A DNA stretch of 64,000 nucleotides from Alphaproteobacteria bacterium (GTDB taxonomy: Bacteria; Pseudomonadota; Alphaproteobacteria; Rhizobiales; JAJFHC01). The first letter of the stretch is position 1; each line of letters starts with the position of its first letter. The notes below the pieces were generated by a model. That model was not told the DNA's origin, made no database searches, and saw nothing but the letters and a program-made list of their open reading frames with translations. The stretch lies in the NCBI GenBank assembly GCA_021775805.1, contig JAJFHD010000056.1, positions 1 through 64,000 of the forward strand. The letters are read 5' to 3'. Position numbers and translations under genes: made by a program. Below, piece after piece: positions 50,923 through 60,641 of this stretch.

Positions 50923-51699
50923 TTACGACTGATCGAAATAGCTCGCCAGGATCCGGTCATAGGTTCCGTCTTTAACGAGACCATCAAAACTTGTCTGCAG
51001 GGTCTGGACAACTTCGTCTTTGGTTTGCCGGTTCAGGGCAAGATACAGATCGCCCCGCTTTAGGACGTGAATGACTTCGTAATCCGCTGGCGATTCCCCG
51101 ATCGAAACCAGCCCGAACTTGGTGACATTCGTTTCATAGGCTACCGCATCGATGCGGCCGGCTGCCAGCTTCTTATAATTCTGATCATTGTACAGAACGA
51201 TATCGAGCTCATCGTCAGTCATCCCGGCGGCCTTCAGAAGCAGGTGTCCGACATCGTCCTTGACGACGCCGATGTTCATATCGCGGAGTTCACTGACGGA
51301 CTTGACCGATAAGCGGCTGCTTTTCTTTGCCGTCAGCCCGACTATCGTCGGCACAAACGGACCGACCCATTTGAAGAGTTTCTCCCTGTCTTCTGTCCGG
51401 GTTGTCGAAAACAAGGCGTGGCAGTTCCGGTTGAGGGTCAGGTTGTAGCCGCGGGCCCAGGGCAGAAGTTCGATGTCCGATCTGGAATGACCTGTGCCCG
51501 CGCGTTTCAGCAGTTCGAGCATCAGATCGACACTCAAACCCCGTAACTCTCCATTTTCCTGATAGTTGAACGGCGGATAGTCCTCGGTCATGATCTTCAG
51601 CGCGGCGAGTTCTTCACCGGCAAAAGCCTGCCAGGAAGAGGCAAAGGATGCCGCGGCCGCGGATGATGCCAAAAAGGATCTTCTCGTTAGAAATGCCAT
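50923..51699 (-). CDS. Periplasmic solute-binding protein family 3 (polar amino acid type), Tat-like signal
   Basis: The 258-residue protein starts with a twin-arginine-like signal (MAFLTRRSFLASSAAAASFA, cleaved after AFA). Its mature part has the family 3 pattern LKIMTEDYPPFNYQENGELRG and SVDLMLELLKRAG, followed by a second lobe ending near DGTYDRILASYFDQS. It binds a small ligand in the periplasm. No ABC permease is adjacent; instead a GGDEF-EAL protein is upstream on the same strand, 120 bases away, so it may serve sensing. The ATG at 51699 is chosen because the signal begins there. Confidence 0.82.
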   Translation of the reverse strand: MAFLTRRSFLASSAAAASFASSWQAFAGEELAALKIMTEDYPPFNYQENGELRGLSVDLMLELLKRAGTGHSRSDIELLPWARGYNLTLNRNCHALFSTTRTEDREKLFKWVGPFVPTIVGLTAKKSSRLSVKSVSELRDMNIGVVKDDVGHLLLKAAGMTDDELDIVLYNDQNYKKLAAGRIDAVAYETNVTKFGLVSIGESPADYEVIHVLKRGDLYLALNRQTKDEVVQTLQTSFDGLVKDGTYDRILASYFDQS

Positions 51700-51819
51700 G
51701 ATGGTGTGACCTGGCCTTGTTCTAATCTGCTCGACCGAGCCGAACGACAACATCCTGTGAGGACGATGGCGGCTCGGCGAGCCTCGCTGGATTTAAGCTG
51801 AAATGCAAGCTTTCGAAAT

Positions 51820-54219
51820 TCATGACCGGCGCCCTTCTGCAACTGCGCCGGACGCCTCTGACAGATAGGCGTCAAACGGTAGCGGCCGCCCGAGATGATA
51901 GCCCTGTCCTGCATCCATACCCATGATCTGAAGCCGCCGCAGTTGAGTTTCTGTCTCGATGCCCTCGGCAATGACCTTGATCTTGAGCTGATGCGAGAGA
52001 AGACGGATGCCCTCGATCAACGTCAATGTCTTGTGGGCGACGGCTTCATCAGTCTCCTGCCCCAGTGTCGAAATGAAGGACCGGTCGATCTTCACGATCC
52101 CCACCGGGAACCGGTTTATGTAACTGAGCGAGGAATATCCCGTGCCAAAATCGTCAAGGGCAAACGTACATCCAAGATCGCGAATGGCGTCAATGATGTG
52201 TTCCAGACCCGGCGCCTGCTGCATCAGGACGGTCTCCGTGATTTCGAGCACCAGTTTTCCAGGATCGACGCCGTAATGCATGAATTTGCCTGCAAGTTTC
52301 GCGGGCAGGCCCGGCAGGAACTGTGCGGCAGACAGGTTTATCGTGACGTATGCCTCGCTGAGGTGCGGATCTTCGGCCAGGCGTTTCAACTGTTGAATGC
52401 CCAGATCCAGAACCCGGTCGCCGATCTCTTGTATCGACCCGTTTTGTTCCGCGGTCGCAATGATTTCATCGGGCCGAATTGCCCCTTCGTCCGGGTGATC
52501 GAGGCGCAGCAACCCCTCAAACCCGATTATCTCTTCTGACTTGAGGTCGACGACCGGCTGAAAATGCAGATCAAACCAGTCGTTCGACAACCCATCGGCG
52601 ATAAATTGTTCGACCTCGAGGTACCGGCTGGCTTCGCTACCCAGTTTTTTGTTGAAGAGGCAATAGCCATTGCGGCCTTCCCGTTTGCGGTGATACATGG
52701 CGACATCGGACGTTCTCAACAGTTCGTCGGCCGTTGCCGCATTGTCGGGGTAGAAGGAAATTCCGACGCTCGTCGAAATCGTGAGACGTCTGCCGTCCAG
52801 TTTGAAGGGCTGGCTCAGAATTCTGTTGATGTCACCGGCCAAGGCAGTGGCACGGACAGTTACGTCGTCCCCGGAAATCAGAACCGAGAACTCGTCGCCG
52901 CCAAATCTCCCGAACTTGTCGCCGTCGCGAAGAAGCGACTGGATACGGTGGCTGACCGTCTGGAGAACATGGTCTCCAGCGGAATGCCCCAGATTGTCAT
53001 TGACCCATTTAAAGCGATCCAGGTCGAGAAACAGGACGGCGACACGGGCGTCGTTCAACCTGGCGGATTCGAGTTCCTGATCGGCATGTTCCGTGAAGCC
53101 CGCCCGGTTCAGCAGACCTGTTAACGGATCGGTCAGTGCCAAGCCGCGCATAGCTTCCTCGACGGCCTTGAGAGTACTGATATCGGTCATGACCGAAAGG
53201 GAATGGGGAACCGACGACACACTTTCCTGATCGGGCGCCTCGCGGATCATGACGTCGATCAGATTGCCGTCCTTGCCACGGAATGCACATGTGGTTTCCG
53301 TAACATCGCCCGGCCTGACACGTGATATCCGGGGCTTCCTACGGTAGTCGTCCTGGCGTGACTCGGGAACAAATTCAATGAAACGCCGCCCGATAACCTC
53401 ATCCTTGCGATAGCCTGTCGCAAACAGCCAATAATCCGACACCGCATGGATGACGTCATCGTCGTCCACTGAATAGAGCATTACTGGTGTGTTGTTGTAG
53501 AGGAACGTCATCCGCTCGTAGGTGGCTCTGAGCACGTTTTGATCGTCTTCGAGTTTGTCCTGCATTTCGTTAAAGTTGCTCGCGACCTGGCCAATCTCGT
53601 CGGCCGATGACAAGGTGATCTTGTGCCGCTTGCCATCCCGGCGCGTCGCATTGATTGTCGACGTCAGGCGTGACAGGGGGCCTGCGATCATCATCCGGTT
53701 TGCAAACACGGCAGCAATCAGAACGGCAATTGTCGACGCGATGAACAAAATCGCGGACTTGCCGACCTCACCCCAGACGGCTTCATTGATCTGCTTGTTT
53801 CCGTAGGTTATGCGCAATGTGCCAACACGCACCTGCTTGCCGGCATTCGACCGCGTAATGTCGCGCTCTTCAATCTCGAATATGGATCCCAGTGCGCCGG
53901 ACATCACCTTCTGCGAAACAGCCTTGGCGACCGTATGGTTGCTGTCGTCGAGGATCTCGACTTTCGCAATTCCCGGATTCAGCACGATCGTACTGGCCCA
54001 TTCGTCGAGATTGGCAAAATCGAAATCCCACAGAGGTTTGCTCAACGCAGTGCTGTTCACCGACAGGATTGCCTCGTGTTTTGCCTGCATTTCGCGCTTG
54101 ATTGAATCGCTGGAGACAACAAAGAAGATCGCGAGCAGCGGCCCGTTTACGGCCACGAGCGCCAGGAACATGATGGCGAGGAATTTTCGCTGTATCGATC
54201 TTTCGAGAAAATCCAACAT
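51820..54219 (-). CDS. Diguanylate cyclase/phosphodiesterase (HAMP-PAS-GGDEF-EAL)
   Basis: The 799-residue inner-membrane protein has two spans (about 10-34 and 155-175) enclosing a periplasmic domain, then HAMP, PAS (about 240-350), GGDEF and EAL. The GGDEF motif is intact (GRFGGDEF, about 440-444) with an RxxD inhibition site five residues before it. The EAL signature reads EGLLRL (about 568), so the catalytic glutamate is kept. It retains the LDDFGTGYSS loop and KIDRSFI lysine. It could make and degrade cyclic di-GMP. A TATAAT box on the minus strand at 54453-54458 lies upstream. The ATG at 54219 is preferred; a GTG at 54363 extends it. Confidence 0.9.
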   Translation of the reverse strand: MLDFLERSIQRKFLAIMFLALVAVNGPLLAIFFVVSSDSIKREMQAKHEAILSVNSTALSKPLWDFDFANLDEWASTIVLNPGIAKVEILDDSNHTVAKAVSQKVMSGALGSIFEIEERDITRSNAGKQVRVGTLRITYGNKQINEAVWGEVGKSAILFIASTIAVLIAAVFANRMMIAGPLSRLTSTINATRRDGKRHKITLSSADEIGQVASNFNEMQDKLEDDQNVLRATYERMTFLYNNTPVMLYSVDDDDVIHAVSDYWLFATGYRKDEVIGRRFIEFVPESRQDDYRRKPRISRVRPGDVTETTCAFRGKDGNLIDVMIREAPDQESVSSVPHSLSVMTDISTLKAVEEAMRGLALTDPLTGLLNRAGFTEHADQELESARLNDARVAVLFLDLDRFKWVNDNLGHSAGDHVLQTVSHRIQSLLRDGDKFGRFGGDEFSVLISGDDVTVRATALAGDINRILSQPFKLDGRRLTISTSVGISFYPDNAATADELLRTSDVAMYHRKREGRNGYCLFNKKLGSEASRYLEVEQFIADGLSNDWFDLHFQPVVDLKSEEIIGFEGLLRLDHPDEGAIRPDEIIATAEQNGSIQEIGDRVLDLGIQQLKRLAEDPHLSEAYVTINLSAAQFLPGLPAKLAGKFMHYGVDPGKLVLEITETVLMQQAPGLEHIIDAIRDLGCTFALDDFGTGYSSLSYINRFPVGIVKIDRSFISTLGQETDEAVAHKTLTLIEGIRLLSHQLKIKVIAEGIETETQLRRLQIMGMDAGQGYHLGRPLPFDAYLSEASGAVAEGRRS

Positions 54220-54452
54220 GGCTGGCGGCCGTTGTCCCCTACGTTGCGCTTCTCTTCGTGAAGGGTCCAATAGACATGGAACCTGGTCAACAAACCGGGC
54301 CCCTGCCATCTTTTGCTGCCGCAACCTAGAATTCCAGCCGATATCTTCGGCGACATACTTCACGAATGGTTATGTTTTTGGAGTATGCGCCACAAGGGTT
54401 TCAAAACACCTTAAGTTCAATCTGAAACAAGACGAGTGCTTCTGGAATTTGC

Positions 54453-54458
54453 ATTATA
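54453..54458 (-). promoter_or_regulatory. Consensus -10 box for the GGDEF-EAL gene
   Basis: The minus strand reads TATAAT here, about 235 bases before the GGDEF-EAL start, inside an AT-rich stretch. A clear -35 hexamer is not seen, so this is tentative. Confidence 0.3.
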
Positions 54459-54582
54459 GTTAAAATTTGAGAAATCCTGGATTTTGCTGAAACCCCTGGG
54501 TCCTTCACCCGACGCTGGTAAAATCAGGCTCTGAATCAAAGCTAAACATTTTCGTACGCTCAGCACGCGCATATCTGCCGTT

Positions 54583-54864
54583 TCAAACCCAGCGAAACAC
54601 GACAAATCCGTAGACGAGGCAAATGATCAACGGTCCCCATAGGGGCAGCCCCATCAGACCGAGCCAGGCCAGGAAGATGAAGGCGCTGCCCAGCAGCGTG
54701 ATGAACAACCGGTCGCCCCGGGTGGTGTCCAGCCCGAGGATGCCATGGCGCAGATCGCCGCCGGGACTGCGCCATTCCCACACGGCCATGGTTGCCAGGC
54801 AGCACCCGATGAAGACAAAGAAGGCCACCGTCGGCCAGGTCCAGGCCATCCAGGAAAGGTCCAT
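54583..54864 (-). CDS. glpU: DUF2160 small membrane protein of the glycerol transporter operon
   Basis: The 93-residue protein has three hydrophobic segments (TVAFFVFIGCCLATMAVW, DRLFITLLGSAFIFLAWL and WGPLIICLVYGFVVF) and an interhelical DLRHGILGLDTTRGDRL motif typical of DUF2160. In rhizobial glycerol operons a protein of this family is called GlpU and its function is not settled. It is the last gene of the operon, 15 bases after the second permease. The ATG at 54864 is clear. The symbol rests on family and position. Confidence 0.8.
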   Translation of the reverse strand: MDLSWMAWTWPTVAFFVFIGCCLATMAVWEWRSPGGDLRHGILGLDTTRGDRLFITLLGSAFIFLAWLGLMGLPLWGPLIICLVYGFVVFRWV

Positions 54865-54879
54865 GGCGCCCGCCCTCCC

Positions 54880-55683
54880 CTAAACCCGGCCCAGGGCAAA
54901 GCCCTTGGCGATGTAGTTGCGCACGAAATAGATGACGAACGCACCGGGCACGATGGTCAGGGTGCCGGCCGCCGCCAGAAGGCCCAGTTCATAGCCGGAT
55001 GTGGATGCGGTTCGGGTCATGGTCGCCGCGATCGGCTTGGCGGCCACCGCCGTCAGTGTTTTCGCCAGCAGCAGTTCGACCCAGGAAAACATGAAACAGA
55101 AGAACGCCGCCACACCGATGCCGGCGGCAATCGTCGGCAGAAAGATCTTGAGGAAGAAGCTCGGGAACGAGTGGCCGTCGATATAGGCGGTTTCGTCAAG
55201 TTGCTTGGGGACACCGGACATGAAGCCTTCGAGAATCCAGACTGCCAGGGGAATGTTGAACAGCGTATGGGCAAGGGCTACCGCAATATGCGTATCGAAC
55301 AGGCCGAACGCCGAATAAAGCTGGAAAAACGGCAGCGCAAACACGGCAGCCGGTGCCATGCGGTTGGTCAGGAGCCAGAAGAACAGGTGTTTGTCGCCGA
55401 CAAAACGGTAGCGCGAAAAGGCGTAGGCCGCGGGCAAGGCGACGCAGACCGACAACACGGTATTGATCGACACGTAGATCAGGGAATTGACGTAGCCCAT
55501 GTACCAGGTGGGATCGGTGAAGATCTTGACGTAGTTGTCAGTCGTAAACTCCTGGGGCCACAGGGTGAAGGAGCCCAGAATTTCGTTTGTTGTCTTGAAC
55601 GACATGTTCAGCAGCCAATAAATCGGCAGCATCAGGAACAGGATGTAGAGGGTGGGAACCAGCCAGGTCGCGCGTCGCATCAT
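54880..55683 (-). CDS. glpQ: Glycerol ABC transporter permease (MalG-like)
   Basis: The 267-residue permease has six spans and the EAA loop signature in the region AVWILEGFMSGVPKQLDETAYIDG, with a conserved glycine. It forms the inner-membrane channel with GlpP. The ATG overlaps the GlpP stop as ATGA (55680-55683). The operon context gives the glycerol assignment. Confidence 0.86.
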   Translation of the reverse strand: MMRRATWLVPTLYILFLMLPIYWLLNMSFKTTNEILGSFTLWPQEFTTDNYVKIFTDPTWYMGYVNSLIYVSINTVLSVCVALPAAYAFSRYRFVGDKHLFFWLLTNRMAPAAVFALPFFQLYSAFGLFDTHIAVALAHTLFNIPLAVWILEGFMSGVPKQLDETAYIDGHSFPSFFLKIFLPTIAAGIGVAAFFCFMFSWVELLLAKTLTAVAAKPIAATMTRTASTSGYELGLLAAAGTLTIVPGAFVIYFVRNYIAKGFALGRV

Positions 55684-56543
55684 TGTTCCTCGCCTCGCAT
55701 CATCAATGTGTAGAAGATCCAGCTCATCAGCAAAATGATCAGGAAGTAGATCAGCGACATGGCGGCCGCCGGCCCCAGATCGAACTGGCCGAGGGCCACC
55801 TTCACGAGATCGATCGACAGGAGCGTCGTCGAATTGCCGGGACCGCCTCCGGTCAGGACAAACGGTTCGGTATAGATGTTGAAACTGTCCATGAAGCGCA
55901 GCAGAACGGCAATGGTGAGAACCCGCTTGAGCTTGGGCAGCTGGATATACCGGAAGACGGCGAGCGGCCGGGCGCCGTCGATCTTTGCGGCCTGGTAGTA
56001 AGCGTCCGGGATTGACACCAGACCGGCATAGGCCAGCAGCACCACGAGCGACGTCCAGTGCCAGACATCCATCAGAATCAACGTGAACCAGGCATCGCCC
56101 GGGTTACGGGTAAAATTGTATTCGATGCCCATGCCGTTGATGATCCGGCCCAGCAGGCCGATGTCAGGCAGGGCAAAAATATTCCAGATGGCACCGACCA
56201 CGTTCCAGGGGATCAGCAATGGCAGCGCCATCAGGACCAGGCACACTGACACCCACGGCCCTTTCTTCGGCATGGCCAGTGCAATCGCAATGCCGAGCGG
56301 AATCTCGATGGCGAGAATGGTGAACGTGAAGAACAACTGGCGCCCGAGGGAGGCGTGGAACCGTTCGGAATGCAGGACCTGTTCAAACCACAGAACACCT
56401 GCCCAGAAGAACTTGTTGTCGCCAAAAGTTTCCTGGACCGAATAGTTGACCACCGTCATCAGGGGTATGATGGCGTTGAAGGCAACCAGCACCAGGACCG
56501 GCAGCACAAAGAACCAGGCTTTCTGATTGACAGTCTTGTTCAT
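55680..56543 (-). CDS. glpP: Glycerol ABC transporter permease (MalF-like)
   Basis: The 287-residue inner-membrane protein has about six spans. It begins WFFVLPVLVLVAFNAIIPLM and has the EAA loop near SIPDAYYQAAKIDGARPLAVF. It pairs with GlpQ. Its start overlaps the stop of the upstream ATPase gene by ATGA (56540-56543), so the whole set is translationally linked. Confidence 0.86.
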   Translation of the reverse strand: MNKTVNQKAWFFVLPVLVLVAFNAIIPLMTVVNYSVQETFGDNKFFWAGVLWFEQVLHSERFHASLGRQLFFTFTILAIEIPLGIAIALAMPKKGPWVSVCLVLMALPLLIPWNVVGAIWNIFALPDIGLLGRIINGMGIEYNFTRNPGDAWFTLILMDVWHWTSLVVLLAYAGLVSIPDAYYQAAKIDGARPLAVFRYIQLPKLKRVLTIAVLLRFMDSFNIYTEPFVLTGGGPGNSTTLLSIDLVKVALGQFDLGPAAAMSLIYFLIILLMSWIFYTLMMRGEEQ

Positions 56544-57616
56544 GACGCCTCTCCTGCCAGCCAGCCGTCCGCATAGAGTCGCGTCCGTTTGGGGTCAAAG
56601 GTCACGAAGGCCGATCCTTCTGGCACGGTTTCGCCTTCCGGGACGAGAATCTTGATGGACTGATCTTCGTGGCGCGCGTCGACGATGGAGAAACGCCCGG
56701 CATCGCTGACCGCCGCAATCCCGACCGGAATGCCGGTTTCACTGAAGCTGACAAACTCCGGCCGCACACCGATTTCAATCCGGGTGCCGGAGGTCTCACC
56801 GGTGAGCCGGTTTTCGGTTTCGATGGTCTGGCCGGCAAAGATGGCGTTGCCGTTGTTCACTTCACAGGGCAGCACGTTCATGCCGGGCGACCCGATGAAA
56901 TGCCCGACAAACGTATGCATCGGCTTTTCGAACAGCTCTTCCGGTGTTCCGGTCTGCACGGCCTGTCCAAAATTCATCACCACCACCTTGTCGGCAAAGG
57001 TCAAAGCCTCGACCTGGTCGTGGGTGACGTAGATCATTGTCGTCCTGACCCGCTGGTGCAGTTCCTTCAGCTTCGACCGCAGCTGCCACTTCAGATGCGG
57101 ATCGATGACGGTCAGCGGCTCGTCGAACATGATGACATTGACATCCGAGCGCACGAGACCGCGCCCCAGGGAGATCTTCTGCTTGCCGTCGGCTGTCAGG
57201 CCCGAGGCGCGCTTCTGCAGCATTTCGGTGAGTTCGGTCATCTCCGCAATCTCATGAACACGTGTGCGGACCTGTGCCTCGTCGACACCGCGGTTGCGCA
57301 ACGGAAAGGCCAGATTGTCGAACACGGTCATGGTGTCGTAGACCACCGGGAACTGGAACACCTGGGCGATGTGCCTTTGCTCAGGCGTCAGTCCTGTGAC
57401 GTCCTGGCCGTCGAACAAGATGCGACCGTTGCTGGGTTCGAGCAGGCCGGAGACAATATTGAGCAATGTGGTCTTGCCGCAGCCCGAAGGTCCGAGCAAC
57501 GCATAGGCGCCGCCGTCGTCCAGTTCCATGTCGAGCTGCTTGAGGGCCCAGTCGTCCGGGGTTTTCGGATTGGGCATGTAGCAGTGACGCAGATTGTCGA
57601 GCCTTATACTGGCCAA
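56540..57616 (-). CDS. glpT: Glycerol ABC transporter ATP-binding protein (second of two)
   Basis: The 358-residue ATPase has Walker A GPSGCGKTTLLN, a Q-loop, Walker B NVIMFDEPLTVID and a C-terminal regulatory OB-fold region (LTGETSGTRIEIGVRPEFV). The signature loop LTADGKQKISLGRGLV departs from the usual LSGGQ, as is common for one partner in this type. A TTG start at 57616 follows AAGGAGG by seven bases; the open frame beyond it is not supported. It heterodimerises with the neighbouring ATPase. Confidence 0.86.
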   Translation of the reverse strand: MASIRLDNLRHCYMPNPKTPDDWALKQLDMELDDGGAYALLGPSGCGKTTLLNIVSGLLEPSNGRILFDGQDVTGLTPEQRHIAQVFQFPVVYDTMTVFDNLAFPLRNRGVDEAQVRTRVHEIAEMTELTEMLQKRASGLTADGKQKISLGRGLVRSDVNVIMFDEPLTVIDPHLKWQLRSKLKELHQRVRTTMIYVTHDQVEALTFADKVVVMNFGQAVQTGTPEELFEKPMHTFVGHFIGSPGMNVLPCEVNNGNAIFAGQTIETENRLTGETSGTRIEIGVRPEFVSFSETGIPVGIAAVSDAGRFSIVDARHEDQSIKILVPEGETVPEGSAFVTFDPKRTRLYADGWLAGEAS

Positions 57617-57668
57617 AACCGACCCTCCTTGTCCCTGGGCATAGCTACGGGCATCGTCATGGGCATTG

Positions 57669-58733
57669 TCATGCCACGAGACGGTTTTCGGCGTCGAAAT
57701 ACATGCCCCTGGAGACATCCGCGAAGAGCTTTGTGGTGGCGCCGATTTCGTGGGGGTGAATGCCGTGGGACTGGGACACCCAGCTGCCCTCGGCCATACC
57801 GAAATGTATGATGCTTTCCGAGCCGCTCAACTCAGTGATCAGCACCGGGCCTTCAACCGCCACGGGCACGTCACCGGATTGCGTTGTGCGAATGTGATGA
57901 GGCCTGATTCCGAAGGTGTAGTTTCCGTCAGGCAGGGCAGCCGCCCCCCCTTTCGCCGGCCAGCGGATGTCATCGGACAGCATGATGTCGTCCCCTGTCT
58001 TTGTCACCTGGGCGGTATTGATCGGCGGGTCCGAGAAAACATCCGCCGTGACCAGGTCATCGGGTTTCCGATAGACATCACCGGTCGGACCGAACTGGGT
58101 GACGCGGCCCTGATGAAGGGCTGCCGTGTTGCCGCCGAACAGCAACGCCTCAACAGGCTCGGTGGTGGCGTAGACGACGACGCAGTTGCGCCCGGCAAAC
58201 AATTTCGGCAACTCGCCGCGCAATTCCTCGCGCAGCTTGAAGTCGAGGTTGGCCAGGGGTTCGTCAAGCAGGACCAGGCTTGCGTCCTTGACCAGCGCGC
58301 GTGCCATCGCGGTGCGCTGCTGCTGACCGCCGGAGAGTTCGTGCGGGAACCGGTCCAGCATGGGCGTCAGCCTGAGCAACTCGGCAATGTCGTGGACACG
58401 GGCCTTGAGATCCTGGGCAGGCACCCGGGCTACCCGCAAGGGCGACGCGATGTTCTCGTAGACCGAATAGTTGGGGTAGTTGATGAACTGCTGGTAGACC
58501 ATTGAAACATTGCGTTTCTGGACCGGAACACCGGTGACGTCCTGACCGTCGAACCGGATCGTCCCGGTTGATGGCGGCTCGAGGCCCGCCATGAGCTGCA
58601 TCAGCGTCGTCTTGCCGGCAAGCGTGGTGCCGAGCAGGACGTTGAAGCAACCGGGCTCAAGCGTCAGACTGGTCGGATGAATGTGGGTTTCCCCGCCGAC
58701 TGTCTTGGAAATGTTGTGCAGTTCTAAGGACAT
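57669..58733 (-). CDS. glpS: Glycerol ABC transporter ATP-binding protein (first of two)
   Basis: The 354-residue ATPase shows the true signature ELSGGQQQRTAMARALV and Walker B LVLLDEPLANLD. Its Walker A region reads LGTTLAGKTTLMQLMAG, so the usual GxxGxGK is altered. The pair with GlpT may share two composite sites of unequal activity. The ATG at 58733 has GGAG four to five bases upstream. A C-terminal OB domain follows the ATPase core. Confidence 0.86.
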   Translation of the reverse strand: MSLELHNISKTVGGETHIHPTSLTLEPGCFNVLLGTTLAGKTTLMQLMAGLEPPSTGTIRFDGQDVTGVPVQKRNVSMVYQQFINYPNYSVYENIASPLRVARVPAQDLKARVHDIAELLRLTPMLDRFPHELSGGQQQRTAMARALVKDASLVLLDEPLANLDFKLREELRGELPKLFAGRNCVVVYATTEPVEALLFGGNTAALHQGRVTQFGPTGDVYRKPDDLVTADVFSDPPINTAQVTKTGDDIMLSDDIRWPAKGGAAALPDGNYTFGIRPHHIRTTQSGDVPVAVEGPVLITELSGSESIIHFGMAEGSWVSQSHGIHPHEIGATTKLFADVSRGMYFDAENRLVA

Positions 58734-58846
58734 GTGCTCCGTCACGCATGGGCGGTAGCGAGTTTTGCAACTTTGAGAGTAGCCCACCGGGATCGCAAGG
58801 AAAACGATCCCGGTGGTTTTTTCGTCGTTTAACGCCGGTGGCAGCC

Positions 58847-60589
58847 TTAGTTGGCGGACCAGCGTTTTACGAGTTCGTCATAGGCGATGGTTTCGCCCTT
58901 TGGCTTCTCGTTTGCAAGCTTGGCTTTCGCACCGCCCTTGCCAAGCCACTCGGCGGCGTCCTTTTCCTCGTTCAGTCGAGGACCGCAGCCGCCGTAGGTC
59001 TTGTTGGCCTTGTCGGCACGTTCCATCCGGCCCATGACCTGGTCCATTTCGCCGGCGAGGCGATCCATCGCCTGCTGCGGGGTGAAGGCACCGGAGTTCA
59101 CGTCACCGATATTCTGCCACCACAGCTGAGCAAGCTTTGGATAATCCGGCACGTTGACACCGGTCGGCGTCCAGTTGACACGGTCCGGAGAGCGATAGAA
59201 TTCCACCAGACCACCAAGGTTCGGCGCGCGGTCGGTAAACGACTGGTGGCGGATGTCACTGTCGCGGATAATCGTCAGGCCCACATGACTTTTCTTGAGC
59301 GAGACTGACTTGGAGACCACGAACTGGGCATAGAGCCAAGCCGCCTTGCGACGATCGACCGGGGTCGACTTGAAGAGAGTCCATGACCCGGCATCCTGAT
59401 AACCAAGCTTCTGGCCTTTTTCCCAGTACGGGCCGTGCGGTGACGGGGCCATGCGCCATTGCGGCTTGCCGGCATCGTCGACGGTGTTGTTGCCTTCGCT
59501 CTTCGGCGCCACCATGGAGGCGGTGAAGGCCGTGTACCAGAAAATCTGCTGGGCGACATTGCCCTGGCTGAGCGCCGGCAGGGACTGATAGAAGTCGTAG
59601 TCGGCGGCTCCCGGAGGTGCATATTTGCGAAGCCATTCATCCCACTTGCGGATGGCATAGACTGCGGCCGGGCCATTGGCGCCACCACCGCGGGTAACGG
59701 AAGCACCGGCAGGGTTGCACGATCCGTCTTCCATGCGGATACCCCATTCGTCGATCGGCCGTCCGTTCGGCAGGCCCTTGGAGCCGGCACCGGCCATGGA
59801 CAACCAGGCGTCCGTCATGCGCCAGCCAAGATCGGGCGCGCGCTTGCCGTAATCCATGTGGCCGTAAACCTTGACGCCATTGATTTCCTTCACGTCGACC
59901 GTGAAGAATTCAGCAATGTCCTCGTATGCCGACCAGTTGACCGGTACACCGAGATCATAACCGTATTTGGCCTTGAACCGCTTCTGGAAATCGGCGTTGT
60001 CAAACCAGTCCTTGCGGAACCAGTACAAGTTTGCGAACTGCTGGTCGGGCAACTGATAGAGCTTGCCGTCCGGCCCGGTTGTAAAGTCCTTGCCGATGAA
60101 GTCGTCGACATCGAGGGTCGGCAGGGTCACGTCCTTGCCGTCGCCAGCCATCCAGTCGGTCAGGTTGACCGCAAGCTGCAAGCGCGAATGCGTGCCGATC
60201 AGGTCGGAGTCGTTAATATAGGCATCGTAGAGATTGCGGTTGGTCTGCATCTGGGTTTGAACCGCCTGAACGACCTCGCCTTCGCCAAGCAACTGGTGGT
60301 TGACCTTGATGCCTGTGATTTCCTCAAAAGCCTTGGTCAGGGTCTTTGATTCATATTCATGGGTCGGAATGGTTTCCGACAGAACATTGATCTCCATGCC
60401 TTTGAACGGTTCAGCAGCCTTCACGAACCATTCGAGCTCTTTCATCTGGTCGGCGGCGCTCAACGTTGTCGGCTGAAACTCCGATTCAGCCCATTTTTTG
60501 GCCTCGTCCATGCCAGCCATGGCCGGGCTGGCGACGGCCATGAGTGCGGCCACTGCCGTGGCAGCCAATAACGATCTGTAGTTTTTCAT
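58847..60589 (-). CDS. glpV: Glycerol ABC transporter substrate-binding protein
   Basis: The 580-residue periplasmic protein has a signal peptide (MKNYRSLLAATAVAALMAVA, cut after AMA) and a long family 1-like fold. Motifs such as LTKAFEEITGIKVNHQLLGE near the N-terminus and DADFYQSLPALSQGN-like elements in the middle mark glycerol-type binding proteins, which are longer than most (about 570-580). AAGGACC precedes the ATG at 60589. It is first in the operon, ahead of S, T, P, Q and U, unlike rhizobial operons where I recall it as last. No glpD, glpK or glpR is in the window. Confidence 0.86.
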   Translation of the reverse strand: MKNYRSLLAATAVAALMAVASPAMAGMDEAKKWAESEFQPTTLSAADQMKELEWFVKAAEPFKGMEINVLSETIPTHEYESKTLTKAFEEITGIKVNHQLLGEGEVVQAVQTQMQTNRNLYDAYINDSDLIGTHSRLQLAVNLTDWMAGDGKDVTLPTLDVDDFIGKDFTTGPDGKLYQLPDQQFANLYWFRKDWFDNADFQKRFKAKYGYDLGVPVNWSAYEDIAEFFTVDVKEINGVKVYGHMDYGKRAPDLGWRMTDAWLSMAGAGSKGLPNGRPIDEWGIRMEDGSCNPAGASVTRGGGANGPAAVYAIRKWDEWLRKYAPPGAADYDFYQSLPALSQGNVAQQIFWYTAFTASMVAPKSEGNNTVDDAGKPQWRMAPSPHGPYWEKGQKLGYQDAGSWTLFKSTPVDRRKAAWLYAQFVVSKSVSLKKSHVGLTIIRDSDIRHQSFTDRAPNLGGLVEFYRSPDRVNWTPTGVNVPDYPKLAQLWWQNIGDVNSGAFTPQQAMDRLAGEMDQVMGRMERADKANKTYGGCGPRLNEEKDAAEWLGKGGAKAKLANEKPKGETIAYDELVKRWSAN

Positions 60590-60641
60590 AGAAGGTCCTT
60601 CCCTGTTGTCACCGAGTTGTCTTCCCCAGTCGCGGCGTCGG

